A DNA stretch of 64,000 bases from Anaerolineaceae bacterium (GCA_016841525.1 JAENYZ010000004.1:62001-126000), one strand, 5' to 3'. Counted from the stretch's first letter, positions 7,302 through 17,923 are shown. The notes: generated by a model from the sequence alone, not told the origin. Numbers and translations: made by a program.

Positions 7302-10300
7302 TCAATCAATTGTAAACAAGTTTCCAGCTGAAGTGCCCTGAACTTCGGGGTAGAAGTACATCCAGGCGCGGCTGGGTAAAACCTGGAAGGTTCCTCGCTG
7401 TAAGGGGATCAGAGTATAAACCAGGGTGTAGGTCCCGGCTGGCACATAATCCGCCGTCCACAAGATATGGTCGTCATAGATTTGCGGCTGATTAAAGTAC
7501 CACCACCCCCATCCATTTTCAAAAGGCGATCGAGGGAGATAAGTGTCAATCGGTGCTTCCTGAACCGTTTGCGATGTCAGAAAATCCTGGTTGAGAATTT
7601 CAGTGCCAGAAGGGATGAAATCCTCCAGCATCAAATTGATCATATCGCTGGACAGAGTAAGCGTTAGTGCAGCGGTGATCATCTGTGAAGGGCCATCCGT
7701 ACCCAGGGAAATTGTATCAATCGGTGTGCAATCATCCACCCCGGGGCAGCCTTCACCAGAAAGGTAATACGCCCGGTGAACGCTGATCCCCCTGTTAATC
7801 GCTTCAGCGTTAGCTGCTGGTTGATAAGTTTGCAGATCGACACGATAATACAACGTCCCAGGGCCATCACCCCGCTCAATCACCAATGCATTCGGTGACG
7901 CCGGATGCAGATCAAGAATTGAGGTGCTTGTTCTGATGCTGGTCGAATCTGCCTCCCCTTCTGCAAAAAGACGATCATTCAAAAATGCCTGGAAGGGGTA
8001 ATCAGCCTGGTAATCCCCAGTCCCTTTTAACGCAGACGTGGCAGCCATCAGTACCCAGGCAGATTCAAAAGGTGAGCTAGCAGGGTTCAACGCATTTCTA
8101 TGAGTCATCAAATAACGCAATGCCGGAACAAGGCTGGTGGAGGCAGGGTCAAGCGCTGAAAGCGTCAGCACCCCTACAGCAGTGTTGAAAAGCGGTGTTC
8201 CCGGCAGCATCCATGAAACCTCCTGGCTCTCCCAGTGGACACCCGTCTCAGATCGCACGGCGGCGGCTTCCAAATCGCCAATCAAGACGTTTATCCGTGC
8301 AGAAGATCCTTCAATATGATCCACCGCCAGGGTGAACAAACCCAGTGCCCAGGGGTTCAGATCCGATCGGCGATTGTAGACAGCAGCGATGTAATTATCC
8401 AGGCTAAAATTGCTCTCCCGTAAAGCATATATCTGGAAAGCCAGGCGATCCAATTCCCAGGTTTCTTCAATATTTCCGGGATCGATAAGATGATTAAAGA
8501 GATATTCAACAGCCCGATCCATGTAATAAACGCCAACCTCAAACCCCACATCTGAGGCAAGCTGCAAACCATGGAGGACGTAAGCCGTAATGAAGGCATC
8601 CGAGCTGAGAAAACCTGCTCCCGAACCGCCCCACCACGACCATCCGCCATCAAATTTCTGGATTTCCAACAATTCTTGCAGGCTCTCACCAACCAGGATG
8701 GACAAGTCTGATTCGAGCTTCGGTGTTTCAATCCCCAGGTCCTGTAAAACCTGGTAGGTATTGACATTTGCCAGCATTCTCGAAACGATTGAGATCGTAT
8801 CAGAAAAACCTGGTGAATCAAAGGCTTGCAAGGTATCAAGAATGGAGGCGGTCAGGGATGGCTGTAATTCCAGTGAAAGGGAACCGGATGATGGATCTGT
8901 CGAAATTGGCAGACTAACCAGTTCCAGCACCTGCCCCTCTTCCCCAATCTGACCTGCTGTACTGAAGGTGGCAGGCATCGCATAACGCAGTACTTGCAAG
9001 TCGCCCCAAACCGGTTTTGCAGCATCTTCGTACCCATCTGATTCAGCCTGGAAAATTAATTCGACACTTTCCCGGCTTTCCACCAGGCACCACCAGTTTA
9101 CCCGGGCATTTGTGCCGGCATCAATAACAAGCCTTTGGCTCTGGTCCGTCCCTTCCTCCAAAGTAAATCCGCTTCCCAGAAGTGAGACATCTACTTCCAT
9201 TGACTCACTTGTGTTGTTGTGGACAATGGCTGCCAGTTCAACCCGGTCGCCATCAACAAGAAATCTTGGCGTAACAGGTCGAACCATCAATTCCTTTTGG
9301 GTAACAATTTCGCCTTCCGCCTGCCCAACCAAATAATCTTCAGTCAAGCCGCGCACATCCACCACCCAGGTGGTCAATGAATCCGGCAGTGGGATCGTGA
9401 GCTGGGCAGTCCCGTCAGATCCTGTCACAACACGTCCTTCCCAAAGGGCTGTGTCAGGGAAGTTTTCCCGCAGTGACTTTTCGGCAGCCATGTCACCCCC
9501 GCCCCCGCCAATCCCCAATTCTGAGGTTAAGGCAAGCTGCATGGCGTAGGTCTTTAGTGAAAAGGATGTCTGTACTGCAAGCGGCTGACTGCTGTAAAAG
9601 GCATCCAAAATCGGCTGGCTGTTAGGTTCAACCAGTGCCAGCAAAGCCTTATCAACAACAGCAACAGAAAACTCGCCCTGCACCGGATTCCCCTGTTGAT
9701 CGGTGACCAGCAGTCGAGCAGAAGCAGGCGCTCCCGGGCTTGTGATTTGCGGGTCAAGGATCAATTCAACATTCAGGGTCTTGATTTCTGGTGAAACCTT
9801 GATATTATGTATCCCCTGTCGGAAACCGGGATTGCCATTCTCATCCCGCCCAAATAACATCACCGACATATAAACATTGGGAATGGAATCGTTGGCTATA
9901 GGTACCTCAAATGAATAGCCTGCACCCGTCACCTCAACGACTCGTGTCTCCATCACCTGACCTCTTTCAAGAGTGATCAATGCTTTTGCATCTCCCGGGA
10001 AGGGGTTTGGGAAGAAAATATTAGCACTATGACCGGGCTGGTAAAGCTCGGCATCCGGTGTCAATTCAATCAGGTTCTGTGTCTGCTTGGGCCAAACCGC
10101 GGTACCTTCTCCTGCAACCCAAACCATGGACTCGGTCACTGAATCCCCGGATGTAACAGTCAGCAGGTAGGTGCCTGGCTTTGGTGGAACAAAAGACAGT
10201 CGTGAAAGCCCATCATCTCCCGTAATTGGATTCGCTGTGTCGATCAAACTTCTTCGTTGGACATACTGGTAGGGCATTTCCATCCTGCCAGTTTCCTCAA

Positions 10301-13274
10301 CCTCCCACTCAATCGCCTCAAAGGAAGCTTCCAGGGCAAGCTGTCCTACTGGCTCTTGTTCCCAGTCAACCGTCAAAATTGTGAAGGAGAAGGGGGAGTT
10401 CACATTACCAAAATAGGTTTCTGGCTTAACACCAATATAGAAAGTATCAGGATGAATCTTTGCAGATTCCCGGTAAGAAACGGGGAACCCACTCTCATCG
10501 GCTATCGTAACTTCCAGAGTCAGTTCCTGCATGCTGCCAGATTGCACTTCATCCAGCACCATATCTGTTTCTGAGAAGACTAAGTTCGACTGCCCCTGAT
10601 CATCAGTAAAACCTTCCCCATACGCGACACGCTCCCCAAAAACAGAATACTCTGGCAAGCGCGGCATGAGCCAATCCGAGCTCATCGGTCCAACCTGGTA
10701 ACCCGGGAGTTCAAACCGTCCTTCATCCCTGAAAAGCGACCATGAATAAGCCTGGTCTGCAACAGGCAGCCCAAAATAATAGGCTGCTTGAAATTGGGCG
10801 TTCAAATTCTCCCCAAAAACAATCTCGTCCGGGGTCAAATCCAGCGTGATTTCAATTTCAGGCTTCCGATATGCAGCGACATCAAAATACAGGCTTTCGA
10901 TCGCTTGTTCGCCCTGTGTCAGGGCAATCTGGAACATGCCAGGGGATGCATCGGGGGGAATATCAACAACCCCTTCCAGCGTACCAAATTGGCTCAGCGT
11001 GAGCCTGTTGGAATAGAGGTTCACAGGAATTCCCGACATACCCGGGTCACCATAAACAGCTACATCCACCTGTTCCATGCCTGAAGGCACCGGTAATCCG
11101 TTTTCTCGTGAAAACAACACAGCCTTAAAGTGCACTGTATCACCCGGGCGATAAATCGGCCGATCCGTATAAATATAGGCTTCAATTTCTCTCGGCAGGG
11201 TATTTTGCCGGATACCCAGTTTATAAAGCGCATAGCCCTGTCCCCAGGTTGAAATTGAAAAAGCAAAGTCATTCTGCCCGGGTTTGCCAATCACTGCCAT
11301 GAAATTGGCGTAGGGTTCCTCAGACCTTGTGATGTCTTCAATGAAAAAGCCGTCCGAATCCGTTTTTCCGCTGGCAAGAATATCACCCTCTGTGTTATAA
11401 ACCGTCACGGATGCCCCTGCCAGGGGAGCGTGATCAGAAAGGGTCGTTCCCCAAATAAAAGCTTGCTCAGGTGCAATCTTCATGACAGCATGATTATCAC
11501 TGACGATCAGGTAATACCGCTGATAGACCTGTTCACCATTCTCGACCAAATCAGCTGACGTCATTCCAAGGAAATACACGCCTGGAGATAATGGATTTCC
11601 CTGGTAAGTCAGGGGAAGCCGTACAGCCTGGCTGATATTTCGTGTCAGCTCGAGATTGTGCGTGCTTATTTCTGTACCGCTGGGCAGGAAAATCTGGCGG
11701 TATTCATAATTATCCGGATGTACCAGGGTAAGCAGATCACTCACCGTGATGGGGGCGATTTCAAAGGTCAGGGTATTGATATTCATCGCCTGCAAAACAA
11801 CATCAGAGCTTTCAGCAGGAACAAACATAAGATTGTAGCTGGTATAACCGGTGACCAAACTGAGGGCAGGTGGAGCTGATGGCGTCACAAATGTGTAAGA
11901 TAAGGATCGTCCTAATGCACCGCCCCATCGATCTTGTAAATTTGGATCCAGTGTCAATGTGTACTCTGTGTCAGGTTTGAAGTAACCGTTTAAGACAAGG
12001 TTCATATCATTATTACTCAACTGCAAACCTTCAGAACCCACTTCTGGATTGATTCGAACATGATCCTTAAAATTCTCCCTGGAAATAGGGGTTGTTAACT
12101 GGATCTCATACTGACCATACTGTCCATAATAGCTCCTGAATTCAGGCTGCACCGAGGATAAAACATTCAAAGCTGGATAGGTCGTCCGTGAGGTTTCAAA
12201 AGGTGCTTCAACAAGCAAGCCGCCGTAGGACTGTGCACCGGTATCAAGCCTGATGACATAGCGCGTGTTTCGATCAAGATTGTCTTCCGGTGTAAATAGA
12301 AAGCCCTGGAAATCTTCCTGCCATTCAAAATGACCGTTGACTCTTCTCCCGTTTGGCGCAAGCAGGTAAAAATGCTCCTCTACACTTTGCTGGTCCATCC
12401 TGATATTAAACCTGACCTTGATCGGACCGTCCAAACTCAAAAATTTTGACCCAATTGGCAGCACCTCCAGAACCTGGGGTGTTGTTGTTGTAAAGCTAAA
12501 CGCAAGATCCTGAGTATCGAAACCTGCGCCAGAGGTGCCGGTTAAAGACTCGTTGAGCGTAACATTGTAGTTAGTACCTCCAGTCATCGAAGGTTCAGGT
12601 CTGAAAACATAAGTGGTCGTATTAAGCCAAGTGCCTTCCCCGGGGACTTCCGGTGAAAGTGAAAAGGCGGGCGGACCTGCCTGCCCATCCCCCAATGCTA
12701 CAACAGGCTGATTGAATGTCACAAACACCAGGCTCTCCGGATCAACATCCTGAGCAAAATCCTCTGGCACCACTTGCAAGACCAATAATTCGTCTGCGGT
12801 CTGATAATTGACAGAAACAGGGGCTTGTAAGCCCTTTTTATTAGCTGCCTGGGCACTGGTGTCAATCACCATAGAAATCTCTGTGCCGGGTTCAAGATCT
12901 TGGTCTGGTGTGAAGGTCAGGATCTGGTCATCTTGCCATGTGAATCGCCCGTTGACTCTTGGTTCAAAATGAATGGCAGCTTCAACAGAACTGGCGTCCA
13001 TCGCTTGATTGAAGTAAAGAGAAATTGCTTGATTGAGCTTGATGGCACTGCCTGACAGAGGAGAAACCTCAACGAGAGCAGGTGGCAAATCCTGACGGGG
13101 TTCTGAAGTTGCTTCAGGTTCATCTTCTCTGACCTCGAGGCTCTCAGGGGTTGATAATTCCTTCGATCGTCCCCAGGGCAAATTGCACCCGGCTAATAGG
13201 CTGAAAATGGTTACAAGTGAAATTAATACTCTTATCCAATGAAGGTGAGATTTTCTTTTAGGCACAATGATCAT
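7302..13274 (-). CDS. Bacterial alpha-2-macroglobulin family lipoprotein lacking the thioester
   Basis: A 1990-residue exported lipoprotein. A signal peptide with lipobox LLAGC (Cys about residue 30) is followed by an acidic Ser/Glu/Pro linker and several Big_5-like Ig domains (PLSGSAIKLNQAISLYFNQAM and similar). Macroglobulin MG domains come next (YTDRPIYRPGDTVHFKAV), then a Gly-rich stretch (GIGGGGG) before the conserved TALWEG...LPDSLTTWVVDVRG segment. The C-terminal part is an alpha/alpha thioester-type domain. Family members with a protease trap carry CxEQ. Here the matching place reads AFDSPGFSDTISIVSRML, and no CxEQ occurs anywhere in the protein. A protective or structural periplasmic/surface role is likely but unproven. 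GAGGAG lies 6 nt before the ATG. Confidence 0.93.
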   Translation of the reverse strand: MIIVPKRKSHLHWIRVLISLVTIFSLLAGCNLPWGRSKELSTPESLEVREDEPEATSEPRQDLPPALVEVSPLSGSAIKLNQAISLYFNQAMDASSVEAAIHFEPRVNGRFTWQDDQILTFTPDQDLEPGTEISMVIDTSAQAANKKGLQAPVSVNYQTADELLVLQVVPEDFAQDVDPESLVFVTFNQPVVALGDGQAGPPAFSLSPEVPGEGTWLNTTTYVFRPEPSMTGGTNYNVTLNESLTGTSGAGFDTQDLAFSFTTTTPQVLEVLPIGSKFLSLDGPIKVRFNIRMDQQSVEEHFYLLAPNGRRVNGHFEWQEDFQGFLFTPEDNLDRNTRYVIRLDTGAQSYGGLLVEAPFETSRTTYPALNVLSSVQPEFRSYYGQYGQYEIQLTTPISRENFKDHVRINPEVGSEGLQLSNNDMNLVLNGYFKPDTEYTLTLDPNLQDRWGGALGRSLSYTFVTPSAPPALSLVTGYTSYNLMFVPAESSDVVLQAMNINTLTFEIAPITVSDLLTLVHPDNYEYRQIFLPSGTEISTHNLELTRNISQAVRLPLTYQGNPLSPGVYFLGMTSADLVENGEQVYQRYYLIVSDNHAVMKIAPEQAFIWGTTLSDHAPLAGASVTVYNTEGDILASGKTDSDGFFIEDITRSEEPYANFMAVIGKPGQNDFAFSISTWGQGYALYKLGIRQNTLPREIEAYIYTDRPIYRPGDTVHFKAVLFSRENGLPVPSGMEQVDVAVYGDPGMSGIPVNLYSNRLTLSQFGTLEGVVDIPPDASPGMFQIALTQGEQAIESLYFDVAAYRKPEIEITLDLTPDEIVFGENLNAQFQAAYYFGLPVADQAYSWSLFRDEGRFELPGYQVGPMSSDWLMPRLPEYSVFGERVAYGEGFTDDQGQSNLVFSETDMVLDEVQSGSMQELTLEVTIADESGFPVSYRESAKIHPDTFYIGVKPETYFGNVNSPFSFTILTVDWEQEPVGQLALEASFEAIEWEVEETGRMEMPYQYVQRRSLIDTANPITGDDGLSRLSFVPPKPGTYLLTVTSGDSVTESMVWVAGEGTAVWPKQTQNLIELTPDAELYQPGHSANIFFPNPFPGDAKALITLERGQVMETRVVEVTGAGYSFEVPIANDSIPNVYMSVMLFGRDENGNPGFRQGIHNIKVSPEIKTLNVELILDPQITSPGAPASARLLVTDQQGNPVQGEFSVAVVDKALLALVEPNSQPILDAFYSSQPLAVQTSFSLKTYAMQLALTSELGIGGGGGDMAAEKSLRENFPDTALWEGRVVTGSDGTAQLTIPLPDSLTTWVVDVRGLTEDYLVGQAEGEIVTQKELMVRPVTPRFLVDGDRVELAAIVHNNTSESMEVDVSLLGSGFTLEEGTDQSQRLVIDAGTNARVNWWCLVESRESVELIFQAESDGYEDAAKPVWGDLQVLRYAMPATFSTAGQIGEEGQVLELVSLPISTDPSSGSLSLELQPSLTASILDTLQAFDSPGFSDTISIVSRMLANVNTYQVLQDLGIETPKLESDLSILVGESLQELLEIQKFDGGWSWWGGSGAGFLSSDAFITAYVLHGLQLASDVGFEVGVYYMDRAVEYLFNHLIDPGNIEETWELDRLAFQIYALRESNFSLDNYIAAVYNRRSDLNPWALGLFTLAVDHIEGSSARINVLIGDLEAAAVRSETGVHWESQEVSWMLPGTPLFNTAVGVLTLSALDPASTSLVPALRYLMTHRNALNPASSPFESAWVLMAATSALKGTGDYQADYPFQAFLNDRLFAEGEADSTSIRTSTSILDLHPASPNALVIERGDGPGTLYYRVDLQTYQPAANAEAINRGISVHRAYYLSGEGCPGVDDCTPIDTISLGTDGPSQMITAALTLTLSSDMINLMLEDFIPSGTEILNQDFLTSQTVQEAPIDTYLPRSPFENGWGWWYFNQPQIYDDHILWTADYVPAGTYTLVYTLIPLQRGTFQVLPSRAWMYFYPEVQGTSAGNLFTID

Positions 13275-13430
13275 CGCCAGCTCCTCATTTTGATGTTACG
13301 TAAATCCCCAAATATTTGATAATGTCAAAAAATGCCCTCGATGAAAAGGGCAAAATCCAATTCTTCTATATTATAGTTTATAACGTTCGTATTGCTGCAA
13401 TTTATGTTCACCAATAAACAATATCTAATG

Positions 13431-14084
13431 CTAAGCTAAATTCCCAATTGCATCTAATAATGGCGTCCTAAAATCATCCACAAGCAGGTCTGCCGCAGTT
13501 AGCTGCGATTTCGTGTGACTCGTCAGCACTGCGATACAGGTCATCCCTGCCTCTTTGGCAGCTTGGACACCTGCCGAAGAATCCTCGATTACAAGACATT
13601 CTGCTGGAGAAAGCTCGATCAGTTTCGCCGCTTCCAGGAAAACGTCAGGTTCTGGCTTTGCCGGTAAATTCGCGCCTGATACCAGCAAATCAAAATACCC
13701 TAATAGCCCAAAAGCAGAGAGCATGGTTGTGATATTCTTCATCCCAGAAGAAGATGCGATCGCCTGTTTGATTCCCAATTGATTTGCCGACCTCATCCAC
13801 GATTCGACACCAGGAACCATAGCCCCCTTTTTTACAACCTCATCTCTGAAAATTTCTTCCTTTTCAATATTTATTTTTTCAAAAAGCTCTGGATCAGGTT
13901 CAAATCCGAGATACAATGGCAAAACAGATTGGGTATTTCTGCCGTAATGTGCATCAAAGATCTCTCGGGTAATGGTATAACCGTGACTTTTCAATGCTTG
14001 CGACCAGGATTCAAAATGGCACTCGGTTGAATCAATAATCGTGCCGTCCAGGTCCCAGAGGATCGCTTTTGGTAAGTGTCTCAA
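13431..14084 (-). CDS. HAD superfamily phosphatase (beta-phosphoglucomutase-like), TTG start
   Basis: A cytoplasmic HAD hydrolase. Motif I is LWDLDGTIIDST, motif II is ASSSG, the motif III lysine is in PAKPEPDVF, and motif IV is VIEDSSAG. The helical cap between motifs I and II matches subclass IA beta-phosphoglucomutase/sugar-phosphatase proteins. I chose a TTG start (MRHLPKAI...) because AAGGAG lies 7 nt upstream. The longer ATG/TTG candidates lie on or upstream of a TATAAT-like element near 14110-14115. The substrate is probably a phosphorylated sugar or another small metabolite. Confidence 0.88.
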   Translation of the reverse strand: MRHLPKAILWDLDGTIIDSTECHFESWSQALKSHGYTITREIFDAHYGRNTQSVLPLYLGFEPDPELFEKINIEKEEIFRDEVVKKGAMVPGVESWMRSANQLGIKQAIASSSGMKNITTMLSAFGLLGYFDLLVSGANLPAKPEPDVFLEAAKLIELSPAECLVIEDSSAGVQAAKEAGMTCIAVLTSHTKSQLTAADLLVDDFRTPLLDAIGNLA

Positions 14085-14299
14085 TTCATTTCTCCTTAGA
14101 ATACTGCTGTCCATTATACCTGCAGCCAAATTAACGATTTTCCATGAATTGGAAGTAAAATATCACCTGTTTTGCTAACCGATTTCCATGCTGCCAAAAT
14201 TTCTAATATTTACGGCAGAAAAAAATGCGATCAAATGCGTAAACATGTTAACACGTTTCTGGTAGCATTATTGGTAATGATTTAGTTGGATCAAAACCT

Positions 14300-14851
14300 A
14301 TGAAAAATTGCTTGTTAAAAATTTTAAATTGGGATGCGCTTGCTTCAAAAACTTTGCATGTGAAGCCTAATCAAAAGCTCCTTGCGCTGATTTTAAAATT
14401 CTTCGCGCACTCTGGTGATTCCTGGTTCTGGTTAGCCGGCTTATTTATTGCATGGTTGTTCAGCGGGGACGAGTGGCGTGAACGCATTGTTTTTATCACC
14501 GTAGGGCTGGTCATCATGGCAGCAGCAGTGATTGCATTGAAGTTCTCCATCAGGCGGCCGCGTCCCGAAGGAAAATGGGGTCAAATTTATCGCATCACAG
14601 ATCCCCATTCCTTCCCCTCAGGTCATGCTGCGCGCTCAGCCGCACTGGCAGTGATGGGCATTGCTGTTGGTCCGCCCTGGTTTGGGCTGGCAGTAAGCCT
14701 ATGGGCGCCCTGGGTGGGAATCTCACGGATTGCCCTTGGCGTCCATTATCTGTCTGATGTTTTGGTAGGCTGGCTTGTCGGGGCAGCCATGGCGGGCCTT
14801 GCCGTGCTGGCAAAGCCTCTGATCCTCAATCTATTTTCCTTTTTCATCTAA
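14300..14851 (+). CDS. PAP2 family membrane phosphatase
   Basis: A 183-residue membrane protein with the three PAP2 signature motifs: KFSIRRPRP, PSGHAARS and SRIALGVHYLSDVLVG. These bind and dephosphorylate lipid phosphates such as undecaprenyl-diphosphate or phosphatidic acid, but the substrate cannot be told from sequence. Four to five hydrophobic segments are visible. The upstream 170 bp separates it from the divergent HAD gene and contains no recognisable gene. Confidence 0.9.
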   Translation: MKNCLLKILNWDALASKTLHVKPNQKLLALILKFFAHSGDSWFWLAGLFIAWLFSGDEWRERIVFITVGLVIMAAAVIALKFSIRRPRPEGKWGQIYRITDPHSFPSGHAARSAALAVMGIAVGPPWFGLAVSLWAPWVGISRIALGVHYLSDVLVGWLVGAAMAGLAVLAKPLILNLFSFFI

Positions 14852-14865
14852 AGACTGAACCAGGC

Positions 14866-16482
14866 TCAATCAAGATCCTTGATCATATAATAATCCCCCA
14901 GCTTATAACCTCTATCCGCATAATATCCACGGGTGCCAACAGCAGCAATCACCGCTAATTTTTTAAAGCCTGCATCCTTAGCAATTCTTTCTGCCTCTCC
15001 CAGTAACCGCGTCCCCAATCCGCTGTGCTGTGCCATACCCAAGCGATCTTCCCCCACTTCCAGTGACTGCCCATAAACATGCACTTCACGAATGATCCCA
15101 GCATTTTCTAATTCTCCAATGCCGCTCATCTTTGTATCCGTTGGTAATGATAAACGCAGAAAGCCAGCTAAATGATCATCTGGAGTATCAAAGGAAAGGA
15201 AACGCTCCTCTGCATAGGCAGGTTTGTAAACAAGATATTTCAGTTCGACTTTTTCCGCTGTTACCTCTTGTTTACGGATTTCCCGGCAGCGGATGCATTC
15301 GCATTTTGTACCGCGTTTAGTCATTTCTCGTTGAACATCCTGGCGCAAGCTGCTGTTTTTATTACCTTCCACAACATATGTTGAAGGAATATCCCGGATA
15401 ATGCGGTTGATGCGGCAATATCGGGGCACACCTGTTTTGATATCGGCAATAAGGTCCAGCAGCGTTTTTTCGGAAAATGGCTGATACTGACCTTTTTTCC
15501 AAATATCATAGAGCTCGGTGTTTTCCAGTAACTGGCAAGGATAAATTTTCAGCTCATCCGGGCAATAAGCGCCATCACCCCATAAACGTTTAAAATCCTC
15601 CCGGTCCGATTCCGGGGTCGCACCTAATAAATTCGGCATCCAGTGCAAAACAACCTTAAAGCCCCCGGCACGCAATAATGCCGTCGCCTCCAGGGTCTCC
15701 TGGGATGTGTGGCCGCGTTTATTAATTTTGAGAATGTGATCATCCAGGCTCTGGGCGCCCAATTGAACCTTGGTCACCCCCAAATATCGGTACCAGCGTA
15801 AGGCATTACGGTTCACAAGGTCGGGCCTGGTTTCAATCACCAGCCCCACATTGCGGTGTTTGGCATTCACATTTTGTGTTTGCGCTTCTTGCAATGATTC
15901 GAAATCCGGAAGATCATCAGGGTTGACCTCGTTCATTGCCTCAAAACAGCGTCGAACAAACCATTCCTGGTAATCCCGGGGATAAGCGCTGAAGCTCCCC
16001 CCTAAGATCAATAATTCAATTTTATCCGTGGGATGACCAACTGCAGTCAGCGCACCAATCCGATTTTTGACCTGTGCGTAGGGGTCAAAATTATTTTGCA
16101 AACCGCGCATCGCGCCCGGTTCCTGGCGTAGATAGCTCTTTGGCATTTGGTCTTCCTGGGGGCAGAAGATGCAATTACCGGGGCAGGGATGAAAACGGGT
16201 CAAAACGGTGACCGTGGTGACACCAGACAGCGTCCGGGTTGGTTTCATACGGATTTTTAACAACAAGGCGTCATCCTCATCCCACTGACCGCTGTTCACC
16301 ATTTCATGGTAGACTGCCACCAGGGCATGTTTGGGGATAAAGCCGCCGCCATCCGGTTTGGGGTGTTCCCGCTGGGACGTGCTCAGGTCAAGACCATTCT
16401 TCAGGTCCTCTAATATTGCCAGCGCCAGGTCTTTTTCAACCTTGCTGTAATTTCGCTTCTTTTGCCAGCTCTCTGCTTTCAT
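14866..16482 (-). CDS. tRNA uridine(34) acetyltransferase Elp3 (radical SAM/GNAT)
   Basis: A homologue of the catalytic subunit of Elongator, found in some bacteria. It modifies the wobble uridine of tRNA to the carboxymethyl type. The radical-SAM cluster motif is CPGNCIFC (CxxxCxxC, about residues 100-107), followed by the TIM-barrel region with IETRPD and QLGAQS. There are basic tRNA-binding segments (INRIIRDIPSTYVVEGNKN), cysteines CECIRCREI, and a C-terminal GNAT domain (GLGTRLLGEAERIA, GTRGYYADRGY). A GTG two codons upstream is an alternative start. A TACAAT box lies 8 nt before this ATG with no ribosome-binding site. Confidence 0.94.
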   Translation of the reverse strand: MKAESWQKKRNYSKVEKDLALAILEDLKNGLDLSTSQREHPKPDGGGFIPKHALVAVYHEMVNSGQWDEDDALLLKIRMKPTRTLSGVTTVTVLTRFHPCPGNCIFCPQEDQMPKSYLRQEPGAMRGLQNNFDPYAQVKNRIGALTAVGHPTDKIELLILGGSFSAYPRDYQEWFVRRCFEAMNEVNPDDLPDFESLQEAQTQNVNAKHRNVGLVIETRPDLVNRNALRWYRYLGVTKVQLGAQSLDDHILKINKRGHTSQETLEATALLRAGGFKVVLHWMPNLLGATPESDREDFKRLWGDGAYCPDELKIYPCQLLENTELYDIWKKGQYQPFSEKTLLDLIADIKTGVPRYCRINRIIRDIPSTYVVEGNKNSSLRQDVQREMTKRGTKCECIRCREIRKQEVTAEKVELKYLVYKPAYAEERFLSFDTPDDHLAGFLRLSLPTDTKMSGIGELENAGIIREVHVYGQSLEVGEDRLGMAQHSGLGTRLLGEAERIAKDAGFKKLAVIAAVGTRGYYADRGYKLGDYYMIKDLD

Positions 16483-16632
16483 ACGCACCCATTGTACCCA
16501 TTATTGATATTCAATGCGAATAACACCCCTTAAACCTTATATAATCTTTTTACAATAAGTTGATGATGGTCTAATATTAAGATGAGATACTGGATACGAA
16601 GAAAAGTAGATATTGAATTTAAAGGTGCAAAA

Positions 16633-17742
16633 ATGAAAAGCTCCATAAGTCTCGGAAAAATATTTGGGATTGACCTGAAAATGAACATCACGTTTCTGTT
16701 TTTGCTGCTGTGGGTGGGATTTTCCAGCCTGTTTTCTGGCGCATCAGCAGGTGCTGCAGTAACAGAAATCGTTTTTATCATTGCCTTATTTGTGCTGGTT
16801 GTTTTGCATGAATTGGGTCATGCGCTAATGGCGAAGCGATATGGGATCAAAACCCAGGACATCACTTTGCTGCCCATTGGCGGTTTAGCGCGGCTTGAAA
16901 AAATGCCTGAAGATCCCAAACAAGAGTTCTTCGTCGCCATCGCTGGACCATCTGTCAATTTAGTGATAGGTGCCTTGATGTTTGTTGGGCTCTTATTGGC
17001 GGGTTTTTTCAACCAGCCGCTTAGCCTTTCCCTGCTTGAGGAAAATCTCTGGATCCAGTTGCTTACAGCGAACATCACCCTGTTCCTTTTCAACCTGATT
17101 CCCGCTTTCCCCATGGACGGCGGACGCGTTTTGCGATCTTTGATGTCACTGCGTATGGACCCGGTCAAAGCAACCAGTATCGCAGCCAATATCGGCAAAG
17201 GCGCAGCACTGCTTATCGGCCTTGCCGGGTTCTTTTTCAACCCCTGGTTAGTCTTGACGGCGATTTTCATTTGGGTAGGTGCAAATTCAGAAGCAGATTC
17301 AGTCAGGATTCAGGCAAGCATCAAAGGCTTACAGGTACAGGATGCCATGATGACAAAGTTCTTCCAGGTTGAAGGCAATCAATCCCTGGAAACTGTAATG
17401 AGCCTATCCATTCAATCCGGTCAGCATCATGTCCCGGTGACATCCAACGGTCATTTCCTGGGGATCATTCAACGACAGGATTTGCTGAATGCGCTTCAGC
17501 GGCTGGGCAACCGCGCCCCCGCTTATGCAGCGATTGGCATCGAGCCGAAAGGACTGTCACCAACAGCACCGCTCAATGACGCCCTGGAAAGCTTAAAGAA
17601 AACCCGTGTGCAACCCGTGATCGAAGATGGACAATTGATTGGGTTGGTCACCCTTGAAAGCATTCAGCAGCGGATGTGGCTCGATCAGAAGATGAAAAAT
17701 TCGCAAAAACCTACGCCAGATGAAAAAACGGATATGGTGTAA
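16633..17742 (+). CDS. Site-2 protease family (M50) metalloprotease with CBS domains
   Basis: An intramembrane zinc protease. HELGH (residues 59-63 from the chosen start) and the second zinc/aspartate motif NLIPAFPMDGG are both within hydrophobic segments. Four to six transmembrane helices span residues 15-225. After residue 230 a CBS pair follows (VQDAMMTKFFQVEGNQSLE, then LSPTAPLNDALESL), usually adenylate-sensing. A longer frame exists, but the start MKSSISLGKIFGIDLKMN matches family N termini and has AAAGG about 7 nt upstream. It may act in regulated intramembrane proteolysis; the substrate is unknown. Confidence 0.93.
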   Translation: MKSSISLGKIFGIDLKMNITFLFLLLWVGFSSLFSGASAGAAVTEIVFIIALFVLVVLHELGHALMAKRYGIKTQDITLLPIGGLARLEKMPEDPKQEFFVAIAGPSVNLVIGALMFVGLLLAGFFNQPLSLSLLEENLWIQLLTANITLFLFNLIPAFPMDGGRVLRSLMSLRMDPVKATSIAANIGKGAALLIGLAGFFFNPWLVLTAIFIWVGANSEADSVRIQASIKGLQVQDAMMTKFFQVEGNQSLETVMSLSIQSGQHHVPVTSNGHFLGIIQRQDLLNALQRLGNRAPAYAAIGIEPKGLSPTAPLNDALESLKKTRVQPVIEDGQLIGLVTLESIQQRMWLDQKMKNSQKPTPDEKTDMV

Positions 17743-17793
17743 GTACATCTGAACAAAGTAAAAATCAAAATTTATGAGCTTACATAACACAAA

Positions 17794-17824
17794 ATCCCTT
17801 CCCGAAAAGGAAGGGGTTTTTTCT
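17794..17824 (+). terminator. Intrinsic terminator after the site-2 protease
   Basis: A CCCTTCC/GGAAGGG stem with a 6-nt loop (CGAAAA) is followed by TTTTTT. Confidence 0.85.
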
Positions 17825-17923
17825 TCTCAAACACATAGGTACAAGCTTGGTGGCGCAATTGCCTGGTGGGTAATGTGCAGATTCAAGCATAAGAAACTCA
17901 AATCAAGAAATTAAACTTCATAT

